NCBI GenBank assembly: GCA_011037195.1
Contig: JAAEAF010003400.1
Coordinates: 19,675-83,674, forward strand
DNA from: Triatoma infestans
Taxonomy: Eukaryota; Arthropoda; Insecta; Hemiptera; Reduviidae
Direction: 5' to 3'
DNA: 64,000 nucleotides
The translations under genes were made by a program, and so were the position numbers. A model generated the notes under the pieces. The model did no database searches. It was not told the origin of the DNA and saw only the letters and a list, made by a program, of their open reading frames with translations. Of this stretch, positions 25,001 to 34,444 are shown one piece after another (positions within the stretch are counted from its first letter, which is position 1; each line of letters opens with the position of its first letter).

Positions 25001-28000
25001 AAATAAATCGACTTATTTACATAACTTCCCATGTTGGCAGTGTATGATACTCTTACAGCCAACCTTATGTTGATTACTATGATTAAATATGGAGTCTTTA
25101 TTCATTAAGCTATCAAAATATCGCGATACTATCATTATATCTATTAGCAAATTGGGCAGAGTTGTTGTGAAAATTTACATTCTGTTTCGTTGGTGCAAAT
25201 AAACCTGTTGAGTCCTCAAGTGATCAATGACGTCATGGGCCGTGGCTAAGCAACAACCTTACTTCACCACGTTGGGGCGGAAAAGTATTCTCAGACTTGA
25301 TGAGAATTACCGCGTTTTTGAACGGCTATGAAGAAAATTAGCGTATGTGAAAAGAGAGGTCTGTGCGTAAATTTTGTGTGTATTGACAAGTTTTTATAAT
25401 TGATTGTCTCTAAAGAGAGGTCTATGCTTGAATTTACTGTGAGTGTTAAATATTTGTGTCTTTGTCTGGATGCCTATGTTCATACTTCATATTTAGCTTG
25501 TCTTTGGAACAATTACGTTTTTAATTTTAACTATTTGTCTGTCCAGACCGTGTGTTTTAAATATTTGTGTCTTTGTCTGGACACCTATGTTCATAGCCTT
25601 TAAGTTCACGGGTCCAGTGATGGACAGTGTTGTTTTTAACGAGAGAACACTGTCTGAAGGCCAGCTGTGCACTGAGAAGACTCCAGGCGCCAATGGCCAT
25701 AGATGCTGACGCGCCTTAACAAAAAAAAAAATAAATAATAGAATAATAACTTAAACTAATAGAATATTAACTTTAAGTCTTACGGATCTCTACACCTGCT
25801 TCTCTCCAACTCATCATGATAAGGGATCTAGACGTTTACTGCGAGAATTGGAACCTGTAGGTAAATTTGAAAAAATCCTGGATCGTTTTATCAAGATATT
25901 CAAAAGTTCATGGGGGAGTACGCAGTGGTGCATTGAAAATAATTTACTGAGGAGCATTAATTCCATTTCTAACCCTCGGTGCTTAAGTATGGAGTGAAGC
26001 CTTGCGATTCAAGTATAATAAACGAAAACTCCAAAGGGTGCAAAGACTTATGTTATTAAGAACAATTAGAGGATTCAGGACCGTCTCGTATGAAGCTGCC
26101 TGTACACTGGCTGGAGAAATTCCCATTATTTTGCTAATAGGAGAGAAATGCCAAATATCAAACATACTAATGGGAAGAACTTCACAATATAATTTTGATC
26201 CGGCTCTATATGACAGACCAATCCACTATAATGAATGGGTACATCCGTCCAAGCCCTGGTCAATATTTCAATGAATTCGGAAGTCGAGCGGAGTTGGAGA
26301 ATTTTTACGGACAGTAGTGAAGAAAATCAACACGTAGGCTGTGGATTTGTAGCCTACAAAGAAGGAATGAATGTTTTCGAAGGAATATATAAGCTAGCAA
26401 CACACTGTTCAAATAACCAGGCTGAATTGATGGCCATTTTGAAGTAGTTAGAATGGTTACACAGTGTACAAAGGGATCCTTTATGCAGAACATTGCAACT
26501 TTATATAGATAGTTTGATCTCCATCCACATAATAAACAACAGGAAAATTCACTATCCATTGGCAGAAAAAATCAGAAGGAAGTTATGATTATAAGTATGA
26601 TTAGAGAAGATGGATGGACTATTGGAATCAAGTGGACTAAAGCGCTGTCGGCACTTTAGGAAACGAGAGAGCTGATCGTTTAGCGAAGCAAGCTTCAAAG
26701 GAGGAAAGCATGGAGTTGGTTATAAGTACTAACCAAAATCGTATGTGAAGTCTGCAGCAAGACAGGAAACATTGCGGAAGTGGGAAGAAGAATGGTCTCA
26801 TCCAAGTAAAGCACAACACACCAGTACTTTGCATCTATATACGACAGACTGCATAAACGAATTGACTTAGACAGCTACCAACTGACAATGTTTCTTACTG
26901 GCCACGGAAAATTTGAGTTATTTACATAGATTTAAAATAATCAGTCATTGTGAAAAAATAAGTGATCAAACACCAGATCATCTACCCTTTGACTGCACCC
27001 TCCCGGGCCACCTAAGACTGGTTTTGTTAAGAGAGACTATACTGACTGAATACAGTTGGCCACCAAATATAACCGATCTGACTGACATACTGTACCCACA
27101 TTTCCTCAACTTCATTAACAAAATCAATTACAATCAAATAGTAGCCTAATTTCAAAACTGTAAGTAACCATGTAAATATCCACTTTTTCTGTAATCAACA
27201 AATAATTACATCAGTATATCTCATACAAATGTACATCTTATCTCGTATTTATTTTCTTTTTTTGGGTATTTGTCTATCTTACTTTCTTATGAAACAGTAA
27301 TATTTTAAATGGAGCATATTCAAAATATAATAAACTTCCTCCTAATAGGTGTACTACTCCACACGACTAACTTATCCTACTTACAATAAGTATAATTAAT
27401 TAAAAAATTAATATCATTAAGGAAACGAACACAAGAATTGACCCTCCTCGGCAAGATAACATAAAAATAAATCAAAATAATAATATAATAAAATAACTAA
27501 ATAATTGACTCAATTTTCAATAGAATTGACTTTCTCGCTGACACATAAGAAACCGGAACATAGTGTTTGTAATAGTCTCTTCACACTGGATGCTGATCAA
27601 GCACCCGTCACTCAGTTAGTCCACTACCGACACAAAACTCACCGTTGACGCCAGGTCCACCTTACTAGCGGGGCTTCATTCGCATGTCCTGTTCCTGCCA
27701 TTACCATCCCACATAACCAACCCTTCCGTAACGGCCACTTTTCCTATTTCCTCGGGGTACATAGCCCAGAAGTCTCTTTGTCCAATGGTCTTCTTTCTTT
27801 CTTTATACTTCTTCTTTTATTTCCTTGGGGTACGCAGTACAGGAGTCTGGTTCATTTATTCTTTTCAGTGACCCTACTACCTCTGAAATTCCACTTCTAT
27901 CTTCTAGAGAATATTGTTTCTAGCCTCAGCTTCCTTTCGAATGTCCTCATCGCTGATATGAGCGCCACGAGAGGTACACCCACCACAGCTCCCCCGACAG

Positions 28001-29028
28001 AAATCAAAGGCCAGCAGCATATCCTTTTCTGTTAGTTAATTTCCACGTTTCGCATTCTTAGATGACCGTGCGTTTCTCTAGGATATGGTAGAGCTATTTT
28101 TAATCTCAATTGCAACGTTGCTTACTTTTGCTGGAATGTCTTCATCACATCTACCCTATCGGCCTAATACTCTCACTTAGGTAATTCAGAGCAGGATTGG
28201 ATTCTGATATTTTATGCAAATCAGTAACATTGATTTCACTATTGCCCATTTATAGAATACTGAATCGGCACTAAACATGTAATAAAAAGTTCAAGTTAGA
28301 ACAAAATGGTCAATTGAAATTATTTGTATGCAAATGTTGTGCTCGCTTCAATCATGTCAACTACCTTCTTTTGATAGATTTTTAAAAGCATACATTTTTA
28401 TTAACATCAAATTTAAAAAGATGTATTTATATTTTCAGAAACTTTAAGATTGCATCCGCCAGTACCTCAATTGAGGCGTGTTGCGACAAAGAACTACACG
28501 GTACCTGAAACATCGTTATTGTTACCGAAAGGTTCATTAGTAAACATACCAGTATACTCACTCCATTATGATCCAAAATACTTTCCAGAACCAGAAAAAT
28601 TCAAGCCAGAAAGATTTGATAAAGAAAAAGAGAATATAAGAAAAGGAACTTATATGCCATTCGGTGATGGGCCTAGGATTTGTATAGGTTTGTTTTGTTG
28701 TTTTCAAATTTGTGGGTTCCTTACAAATGTGAACAATATTATATAACTGACAAAAAGCATAACATTAGTCATTGCATTTGGTAAAAATACATTCCCATTA
28801 ACGCCTTCTTCTATATTCTGCTAATGAATACTATATTCATTTTTTTTTGTTCTGTTTACAGGAAAAAGATTTGCCGAAATGGAAATGCAAGTAGCCTTGG
28901 CAAAACTTTTACTAAAATACAAGTTTACACTTAATCCTAAAACAATTTCACCCCTTGTTTACCAGCCTTCTAGTGTATTAATGGTACCAGTTGGAGGAAT
29001 CTGGGTTGATCTGCATAAACGAAATTGA
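18157..29028 (+). CDS. CYP6-like cytochrome P450, complete four-exon gene
   Basis: Joining 18157-19045, 22170-22394, 28439-28687 and 28862-29028 at GT...AG boundaries gives 1530 nt, i.e. 509 aa plus stop, a normal length for the family. It is predicted to be an ER-anchored haem monooxygenase. Visible motifs: an N-terminal hydrophobic anchor (residues about 2-22), a proline-rich hinge (GIPYVKPKLPFFGN), helix C WKCLR (130-134), helix I AGFETT (314-319), ExxR (E372-R375, split by intron 2), PERF (428-431) and the heme loop [11 protein letters not shown] with Cys453. CYP3-clan members like CYP6 usually oxidise xenobiotics; the substrate here is unknown. Introns are 3124, 6044 and 174 bp, the first two filled with transposons. 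A relic of a P450 3' end inside intron 2 suggests exons 1-2 and 3-4 may come from two tandem copies. Confidence 0.9.
19385..20345 (-). repeat. Repeat family A, longest copy (in P450 intron 1)
   Basis: On the + strand it runs from ATCTGGTGTGAAACACTCAC to CGATTACAATACTTCCTCTT. It contains two diverged tandem units, each with a CTAACCCCACC...TCCCC-type segment and CGGTTTA-like / CGGTTATCC sequences. The end GTGTGAAACACTCACAC can form a 6-bp hairpin. It has no protein-coding capacity. Confidence 0.8.
20350..21240 (+). pseudogene. CR1/RTE-like LINE RT fragment (decayed)
   Basis: Translation near 20372-20580 gives DININKTKVMVFRNSAYRK, then a frame-shifted YLGVSF-like stretch and a KKALGKVMQIL remnant. 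This is the RT palm/thumb pattern (NxxKTKVMVF...YLG) of non-LTR elements. An 81-aa frame at 20995-21240 lies in the expected C-terminal region. It sits in intron 1 of the P450 gene and is followed by a tetranucleotide repeat. The clade is uncertain. Confidence 0.6.
21313..21512. repeat. (GT)n then (ATGT)n microsatellite
   Basis: About 35 bp of GT repeats are followed by roughly 160 bp of near-perfect ATGT repeats with a few interruptions. It opens long spurious frames rich in Cys-Val-Met or His-Thr-Tyr on both strands, which are not genes. Confidence 0.97.
21513..22169. other. End of P450 intron 1, nothing else seen
   Basis: AT-rich intronic sequence up to the exon 2 acceptor at 22169. The first part may be the 3' trailer of the preceding LINE. 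No gene seen. Confidence 0.4.
22170..22394 (+). CDS. P450 exon 2 (helix I)
   Basis: The acceptor TTTTGCAG ends at 22169 and donor GTAAAT starts at 22395. Its 225 nt encode VIIDDKIIIANAFVFFVAGF followed by ETTAST, the oxygen-binding helix I, then the start of helix K up to the first base of the ExxR glutamate codon. A 225-nt decayed paralogous exon lies at 37304-37080. Confidence 0.92.
22553..22690 (+). repeat. SINE family 1 copy (diverged)
   Basis: TTCTCTTCCTAGGAGC followed by CTGGTGATGGGCAGTG and CACTGAGAGGAGTC parallels the body of the SINE at 43448-43647. The tRNA-like head is absent or unrecognisable here. Confidence 0.65.
22905..23220 (+). repeat. Repeat family A, 5' fragment
   Basis: Starts at AATAAGAGGAAGTACTGTGATCG-like sequence and carries TACCACCGCATTTG and CCGGAATTGC segments of the family. 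It lies in P450 intron 2. Confidence 0.6.
23370..23930 (+). pseudogene. R1-clade LINE RT fragment
   Basis: Frames at 23400-23660 give SLDLAGAFNAAWWPNVFRN and VTKGCPQGSCSSRGFW. These correspond to the GAFDNAWWP and GCPQGSxxGPxxW motifs of R1-clade reverse transcriptases. The next frame carries ISEWSKCTKINFNADITKLL, the region after the catalytic loop. R1 elements classically sit in 28S rDNA; this copy is not in rDNA. Stops and shifts make it dead. Confidence 0.75.
23980..24249 (+). pseudogene. Relic of a P450 last exon and 3' flank in intron 2
   Basis: From CCTTCTAGTGTATTAATGGT through GTTGATCTGCATAAACGAAA and TGA, and on through the polyadenylation region, this repeats 28966-29245 almost base for base. 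It keeps the stop codon, AATAAA-type signal and downstream AT-rich flank, but lacks the first about 100 nt of the exon. It lies on the same strand, 5 kb upstream of the real last exon, inside intron 2 of the same gene. It could offer a premature 3'-end signal. Its downstream end coincides with the inverted-duplication breakpoint beside the other copy (29249). Confidence 0.88.
24319..24447 (+). repeat. SINE family 1 copy (5' truncated)
   Basis: TTCACGGGTCCGGTGATGGA through GTGCACTGAGAAGGTTCC and a short poly(A). It matches 25605-25735 and the body of the SINE at 43448-43647. With about 150 bp of downstream flank it forms a direct duplication with 25605-25885. Confidence 0.75.
24540..24990 (+). 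pseudogene. LINE RT C-terminal fragment with (ATTC) tail
   Basis: Short frames resemble KYLGIIV and AKAEFAVNSIGLIIN, the thumb region of a LINE RT, followed by an untranslated stretch. It ends in TTCATTCATTCATTC near 24950-24965, a tail type common in non-LTR elements. Very decayed; the clade is not assignable. Confidence 0.45.
25000..25600. other. P450 intron 2 segment, no gene seen
   Basis: Contains a small imperfect tandem duplication: TATTTGTGTCTTTGTCTGGA occurs at about 25450 and again at about 25561, followed each time by CCTATGTTCATA. Nothing else recognised. Confidence 0.5.
25605..25735 (+). repeat. SINE family 1 copy (5' truncated)
   Basis: TTCACGGGTCCAGTGATGGA to CGCGCCTTAAC and poly(A). 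It is near-identical to 24319-24447. The downstream sequence ACCTGCTTCTCTCCAACTCA is shared as well, showing that a block larger than the SINE was duplicated. Confidence 0.78.
25880..27150 (+). pseudogene. R1-clade LINE: RT C-terminus and RNase H (decayed)
   Basis: Frames read LQRVQRLMLLRTIRGFRTVS, then YEAACTLAGEIPIILL, the conserved post-RT segment of R1-clade proteins. RNase H follows: WRIFTDSSEENQHVGCGFVA, then NNQAELMAILK, then a WTKA...RADRLAKQASK remnant. The last frame, 26913-27149, includes CEKISDQTPDHLPFDC, the cysteine-histidine tail. Multiple stops break it. It may be the continuation of the RT fragment at 23370-23930, split by later insertions. Confidence 0.75.
27151..28438. other. 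End of P450 intron 2, unidentified GC-richer block
   Basis: 27590-28190 is richer in C and T than its surroundings and includes two copies of a CCTCGGGGTACATAGCC / CCTTGGGGTACGCAGTAC motif. This suggests a transposon untranslated region, but I cannot assign it. The rest is plain AT-rich intron up to the acceptor at 28438. Confidence 0.4.
28439..28687 (+). CDS. P450 exon 3 (ExxR to heme loop)
   Basis: The acceptor ATTTTCAG ends at 28438 and donor GTTTGT follows 28687. Its 249 nt complete E372 and encode TLRLHPP, FKPERF and [11 protein letters not shown]. The closest relative in the window is the exon at 3256-3504. Confidence 0.93.
28862..29028 (+). CDS. P450 exon 4 (C-terminus)
   Basis: The acceptor TGTTTACAG ends at 28861; the exon encodes KRFAEMEMQVALAKLLL and ends DLHKRN before TGA at 29026-29028. 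Its 3' part plus 3' flank is duplicated at 23980-24249 inside intron 2. Confidence 0.93.
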
Positions 29029-29068
29029 TCCAAATTGCTTTAAGAAAAGAAAAAGTGTATTAATGTAA

Positions 29069-29074
29069 AATAAA
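29069..29074 (+). promoter_or_regulatory. P450 polyadenylation signal AATAAA
   Basis: AATAAA lies 41 bp after the stop codon at 29028, with a second AATAAA-type motif near 29106. The 3' untranslated region ends before the inverted-duplication breakpoint at 29249. Confidence 0.65.
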
Positions 29075-29297
29075 GAATATTTAATAAAACTTTATTTATA
29101 AGTTAATAAAATTTTTATTTGGGCAATAAGAGATTTGTAAATGTTTTTTGAAATTTTGTAATAAATGATGTCACGAAAAATTTTGTGATTATTTGCATTA
29201 TAAATGCAGCAACACTGCTCTTACTCATCGAACATTGGCCATTATTATGTTTAGTCCTCGAATGGTGAACAGGGCTCTTGGCCAATCTGTGTGCCCC

Positions 29298-30651
29298 TTA
29301 ACTATCACACATTATTGTAACAGTTGAAGTTGGCATTCCCAATTGTAACAGGAATGTTTTCAAATAAATCGCTTCTTTTGAGGCCTCAGCTAGTGCTACA
29401 TATTCTGCTTCCACACTAGACTGGGCAACAGTGGACTGCTTCCGAGCTTCCCAGGATATAGCTTCCTCAGCAAGGATGAAGGTATATCCTGCATACAAAG
29501 GCTGTCATCAAGGCAACCGCCCCAATCAGCGTCCAGAATCCCACAACGGGTTTACCGCTTTTTCTGAATACAAGAGTGCAATTTAAAGTTCCACGAAGGT
29601 AGCGGAGAATTCTTTTCGCTTCCTTCGAATGCTGCTCATCATAAGAATTGTTATACCTGGCTAAGCGCGTTCACAGCATATGTTATATCTGGACGAGTAC
29701 CAACAGATAAATACATTAAGGACCCAATCAAGTTTCTGAAAGGATATCTCTTGAGATCTTCTTCATTTATATTTTCTGGTTCTTTCCAACTTCTATGGGT
29801 GTTCTTACATGCTTATAATTTTCCATTTTGAATTTTTTTAACAAATCAACAATGTATCTCTTCTGGGAAAGCCTAAACTCTTCCTTTTTATATTCAAATT
29901 CAATTCCCAAACAATAACTTAAAGTGCCCAAGTCTTTCATCTTAATATCGTTCGATAACATCTTTTTTATATTTTCAATCCATTTTAACTCAGATGAAGC
30001 GGGAATCAAATCATCTACTTAAATTCCGATGAAACTCACTTCATTGCCATTTCTAAATGCATGGATCACAATCTGTTCGCTTTAAAGCCTAAAGTACTCA
30101 AGGTTTGGTGTAATACCTTATACCATTCGCGTCCGGCCTGTTTTAAACCATACAAGGCCTTTTTAAGATGAAAAACCTTATTTTTCCCTTTCAGTTGATT
30201 CACCTTCATTTCAGACTGACTTCGAATTTCCGGATCGTCTGACTTCTTCAGTTCATGTAAGATATCTTGAAAAATTTGTGGTATCTCCATGTAGATGGGT
30301 TCCTGTAACTCACCGTTGAGATAAGCTGTTTCAACGTCAAGCTGATGCACCTTCAGATTCCTTTCAGCAGAAATAACCATTAACATTCTAATAGTACTTA
30401 ATCGAATAACGGGCGCAAATGTTTCATAATAATCTATAAAAGGAGTTTGAGCATATCCTTTAGCATAACCGGGCTTTTTTCCTTTCAAGTTGATCACCTT
30501 GCTTATATTTATGCTTTAATACAAGCCGACAACCGACAACATTATGGTCACTTGGTCTATCACATATAACCCAAGTTTTGTTTTTAATGAGTGAAATGAA
30601 TTCTTCTTTAATTGCTTCTCTCCATTCAGGTAAAGTGGAGTCTTCATTCAT
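29298..30651 (-). pseudogene. pol: Copia RT and RNase H remnants, right-arm copy
   Basis: Minus-strand frames 30651-30460, 30497-30066, 30009-29767 and 29498-29298 carry, in order: the RT start (EWREAIKEEFISLIKNKTWV); the RT core with YETFAPVIRLSTIRMLM, QLDVETAYLNGELQEPIYME and YGLKQAGREWYKVL; the post-catalytic segment; and RNase H (QSSVEAEYVALAEASKEAIY). Some parts are better preserved than in the left copy, notably the RT core, but frame breaks remain between segments. Confidence 0.85.
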
Positions 30652-31091
30652 TTCACCATAACGGAAATCGTTGGCCAGATTTATTTAACATCGTCAAAAT
30701 TCCATTCAAAACCTCCTAATGGTAAATCATCGTCTTCCTCTAAGTTGTTAGATCCGCTGTGGACCATTCGAAGTCTTCCTCTGCAACCAGTTCTTACTTT
30801 TCTTGGTCTTCCTTTTCCACGAACCTTACTTGATTTGCTTGGTTGATCAAATTCATAATTACAACATCATCATCGACACTTGAAGGTATACTTTCAGTAA
30901 TTTCTTCAACTATACTTTCACTTGGCTTGATCAATGGATCAGTCATAGATTCAGTTCTTTTACCTTATGGAACTTTATTTTCTTCTTCTTTATAGCAGAA
31001 ATCACTCATAGAACCTTCATATTCTTTGCGTGACTGTTGCTTAACTTGCTCCAATTCATTTACAATCTTTACATCTTGAGTTATCTGAATC

Positions 31092-31280
31092 TTTGTTGTG
31101 GTGGTTGGTTCCGCAGAGCTGGCAAGCATCAGAGACATTTTCCGTGGTAGCCTGCTTCATTTTGTGGTCATCGAACGGTTTCGGGCGTTCGCCCATCTTC
31201 TGGATGCGTTTTTTAGAAAGTGTGCCAACACAGACTCGCCCAGAGCAATCTTAGTTTCACACTAACTGAGACGTAATATA
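31092..31280 (-). other. Filler DNA inside deleted copia copy
   Basis: About 189 bp of GC-richer sequence sits where left 5964-7517 should be. On the minus strand it encodes a short open stretch including ACQLCGTNHHNKD, a CxxC...HH pattern. I cannot identify its source. Confidence 0.6.
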
Positions 31281-31709
31281 GTCTTCGTTAATGTTTATTT
31301 CTAAGTCTTTTAACTTATCTACTAAATCTAAAAAGTTACTGATATGTATTCTAACATCTTCCCCTGATTTCATTTTATTTAAAATTAATTGTTTTAACAA
31401 ATGTGCTTTTCGAGCAGGTCCTTTAGACTGGTATATACTATAGAGCTTTAACCATACTTCATTTGAAGTTACACTGTCCTTAACTTGTTTTAATTCTGGA
31501 GGGCTAATGGATAAAATGAGATCTGACCTTGCATCCTGATCCTCGTTCTTCCAAATGGCAGCTTCATTGGCATCCTCTGGTTTCAAATTTTTACCATTCA
31601 CATAGTCCCATACTTTGTTTTTAATTAACAACGCTTCAATCTGAATTTTCCATGTGTCAAAATTATTTCGACGCAGGGGTTCAATTTTTATTTGGGCTAA
31701 ACCGGTCAT
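31257..31709 (-). pseudogene. gag: Copia Gag fragment, right-arm copy
   Basis: The same N-terminal Gag sequence as at 5535 (NNFDTWKIQIEALLIKNKV) for about 143 codons. It then runs into the filler segment and stops. The protein is truncated by the internal deletion and is not functional on its own. Confidence 0.85.
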
Positions 31710-31797
31710 TTGATTTACACTGTTACTTCGAATTTGTTTTTACTTTACCTCTTCACAACAACGGTCTGGGTTTCCGGAATTTACTGGGCCCATAACC

Positions 31798-31964
31798 TGT
31801 TAAATAAAATTCAGTAGAGCGTTTTTAATAAACAAGTGAAACATAAAACTTAGTGCAAACAAGGTTGTATTATTACACCAAACTAATATTTCATCACATT
31901 CTAAAATATATACGGTAAGGTTACAAACACTGTTACCTGTACTGGACAAGTTTGCAATCCAACA
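31798..31964 (-). repeat. Copia 5' LTR, right-arm copy
   Basis: 167 bp, reverse complement of TGTTGGATTGC...TTTAACA. It matches 5279-5446. Its outer flank (ATAATTCC on +) matches the left flank GGAATTAT, but the left copy has 9 additional bases before the LTR. Confidence 0.88.
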
Positions 31965-32880
31965 ATAATTCCAGGACATTGTTATACAGGCTATTCCAGT
32001 CTTTACCTCTAAGGAACTCTGTAACTTCTTGACATGGTAACTTCTCACTCATTAGATGCTGTTTACTTAAATGCTTTAGATAGGACAAATACCTAAGAAA
32101 TGGTAATGGACTTATCTCAAATTATAGAGTGCAGTATAATGATTTTGTCAGATCTCCATGGCTGGTAATTCAAGTTCAGAAGTTCCCTTTGCACTTTAAA
32201 TATCCAAGGTATTAACTTAAAGTTAAGTCCTTGCACAAAAGACCCTGCCCCGGTTCCTTCGAGTGTCTTAGATCCATCTGTATACCACTTAGTGGCATGC
32301 TTACTGATACTGGCCAGGGCGAATTCTTTGCTCCACTCCCTTTTCGTGCTTAGCTTCGAGGAAAAATTTCTATCGAAACTATATTTTTTAGTAATACTAT
32401 CCCTAGGGAGGTTCCAGGGGAAGGAGCCAATAGAAGGAAGCTCCCTAGAGCTTAGCCCTTATCCTCCACGCCCTGTCTAGAGTAGTAATATGAATTACTA
32501 TACGCTTCGTAAAGATCTAGAATGTAACTTAGGCTACATTTGTGACGATTAGCCCTTCGAGACGATCAGTATATGATTAGATAGCTATTTAAAATCAAAT
32601 GTTATCATACAACGCTGAACTGAAGATTTTACAGGAATTATACTCTATGTGATCGGAGGGAGAGTGAGGACTTAGGCCATTTCCTGGGGGTTTTTTATAA
32701 GGCGTTAGATGAAACTCCGCCAGGCTTGGTTTGGCTTCATAACTCTTTCTAGTACTCTTTTCTGGATTACTTGGATGGCAAAGACTGGGTCTCACTTGAT
32801 TGATACTGTATAGAGGACTATGCACGCCGCTCATTGTTTAGGAATTGTATATCTGAGCTCTCCGGATCTTAATTCCTGAA
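31965..32880 (-). pseudogene. LINE fragment, right-arm copy (decayed)
   Basis: Reverse complement of 4380-5270. The RNase H start (WYTDGSKTLEGTGAGSF) is readable on the minus strand around 32290-32230. An 80-codon minus-strand frame (32834-32595) has no recognised domain. Confidence 0.55.
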
Positions 32881-33200
32881 TGGATTGTATAAGTTATTGA
32901 TTAAATGAGAAATAATATTTATATTAGTGACAAATTAAAATAATAATACTCTGTTTAAAACCATCAGCTTTATTAATAAAGATATAAACTTTATAAACAT
33001 GCATCAGTTTTATTACTATGCTGGAAACTTTCGTTTAGGAAAATATTATAAATATTAGTGTTTAGAGTTTTACAAAACATTGGCTCCAGGGTCAATGGTA
33101 ATGCTGTGGTATTATGGCAGTATTATGGCTTATTCATATTATACTTGAAATTAAGACATAGTTTTTCTAATTTCTAAAATTTTCTTTTTACGTAATAAAT

Positions 33201-34251
33201 CAGTGGCAGCTCCTGACTTGGATATGTGGGGGTTCAACATTTTTTTTTTAAATACTTATATTACCTATCATTATTAGTAACTTGGCTAGATAGAAATCAT
33301 GACGTAAGCCAGCAGCCAGGTAAAAACTGCATCCCACCCCTACAATTAAATATGTTAAATTTACAATAAATCTGCCACTGCGCACCCAGAGAAAACTGCT
33401 AAAAAACGAGGTGTACCGTTTGAGCCCGAAAATTAAGTGGTTAACTTAACGGAAATTTTTGTCTAAATAAAGTGTTTCGGTTCAAAAGAAATTTCAGTGA
33501 GTTAGCATCGATTCTTTGCTGGGTCATATATCTTAGTGATGTTTTAAGTACCAATACCAACATCAAATTTTTATAAATATTAAATAAAAATCCACAATGG
33601 CACAGGCACATCACATCACAAAAAATCTGGTGTGAAACACTCACACAACTTTCTCTTGTTCCAGTTCTCAAAATTATAATTAACAAATTTTGTAGTTTCT
33701 GTGCCAAATTTAATGAAATTCATAGAAAACTGAAAAAACTGTTCAGTAAAAGCGCACTTCCGATTTACTAATTTTCTTAAAACTCCGAATTTTGGCCATC
33801 TATTTGTTTCTAATTACTTGTTTGGTTGACAGAATTGTATAATCAACTATGAGAGCACTTTAGAGAAAAATATAACCCCACCTCTCCGTTAAAATAGCCC
33901 TTACATGAATTTTACCAGACAAATGTTTTAAATCAAAGTTATACACTTTGTATGTTTAGTTTATATAAGAAGTTTCAAAAAAATCGTCGGAGCAATTTCT
34001 GAGAAAACCCCCAAAAAATGAAAAAATCATTTAGTAAAGTGGTAAAGCAATATACAATTTTTACTGTGACTAATGTTTGAAACTAATATAAATAAAAATG
34101 AAAATACGTATTTTTTAAATTGAAATATGAAATAAAAATAAGAGAAAGTAATAAACATATGATAATTTGTTACTTTTTATTTTATTTTTTATTTTTTTCA
34201 AATATCTGAGGGGTTCAGTCGCGCAATCGCGAATACCAGTAGCCGCCACTG
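33201..34251. mobile_element. hAT-like non-autonomous DNA transposon
   Basis: 1051 bp bounded by inverted ends CAGTGGCAGCT (33201) and AGCCGCCACTG (ending 34251). The flanks are TAATAAAT (33193-33200) and CAATAAAT (34252-34259), a 7-of-8 match to an 8-bp target duplication. CAG-type ends with 8-bp duplication fit the hAT superfamily. No transposase frame is visible. A family A copy (about 33610-34075) is nested inside. It is absent from the left arm, though the left arm also carries about 65 bp here that the right lacks. Confidence 0.6.
33610..34075 (-). repeat. Repeat family A, partial copy
   Basis: AAAATCTGGTGTGAAACACT, then the GTTCTCAAAATTATAATT and CCCCACCTCTCC segments, as in 19385-19800. 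It lies within the hAT-like element. Confidence 0.75.
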
Positions 34252-34444
34252 CAATAAATTGAAGTACATATACTAAATTGAAAACATAACCCCACCCTTT
34301 GACTAGCAATCATATTTCTCTTACCAGAAGTAAGCGAAAGTACAGTGTATGTCAGATGAGTCCTACCAGATAATTAATACTACTTTCATTAAAAAATAGA
34401 AGTTTATTTCATTCTACCACTCCCTGGTCTTTAAAAACAGAAAT

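Larger units (their letters stand above)
29249..31964 (-). mobile_element. Ty1/copia element, right-arm copy (truncated, deleted)
   Basis: Minus-strand copy of the left-arm copia. It retains the 5' LTR (31964-31798), primer site (31797-31784), gag start (31709), an RT/RNase H region and the protein segment near 29500. It is cut at 29249, within the RNase H coding region, by the duplication breakpoint. Between 31281 and 31091 the sequence from the end of gag to mid-integrase is missing. Confidence 0.92.

Noticed and set aside
23370..27150. 28S rDNA around the R1-clade LINE fragments
   Set aside because: No rRNA sequence is present. These R1-type remnants lie in a P450 intron, so the classical target site does not apply.
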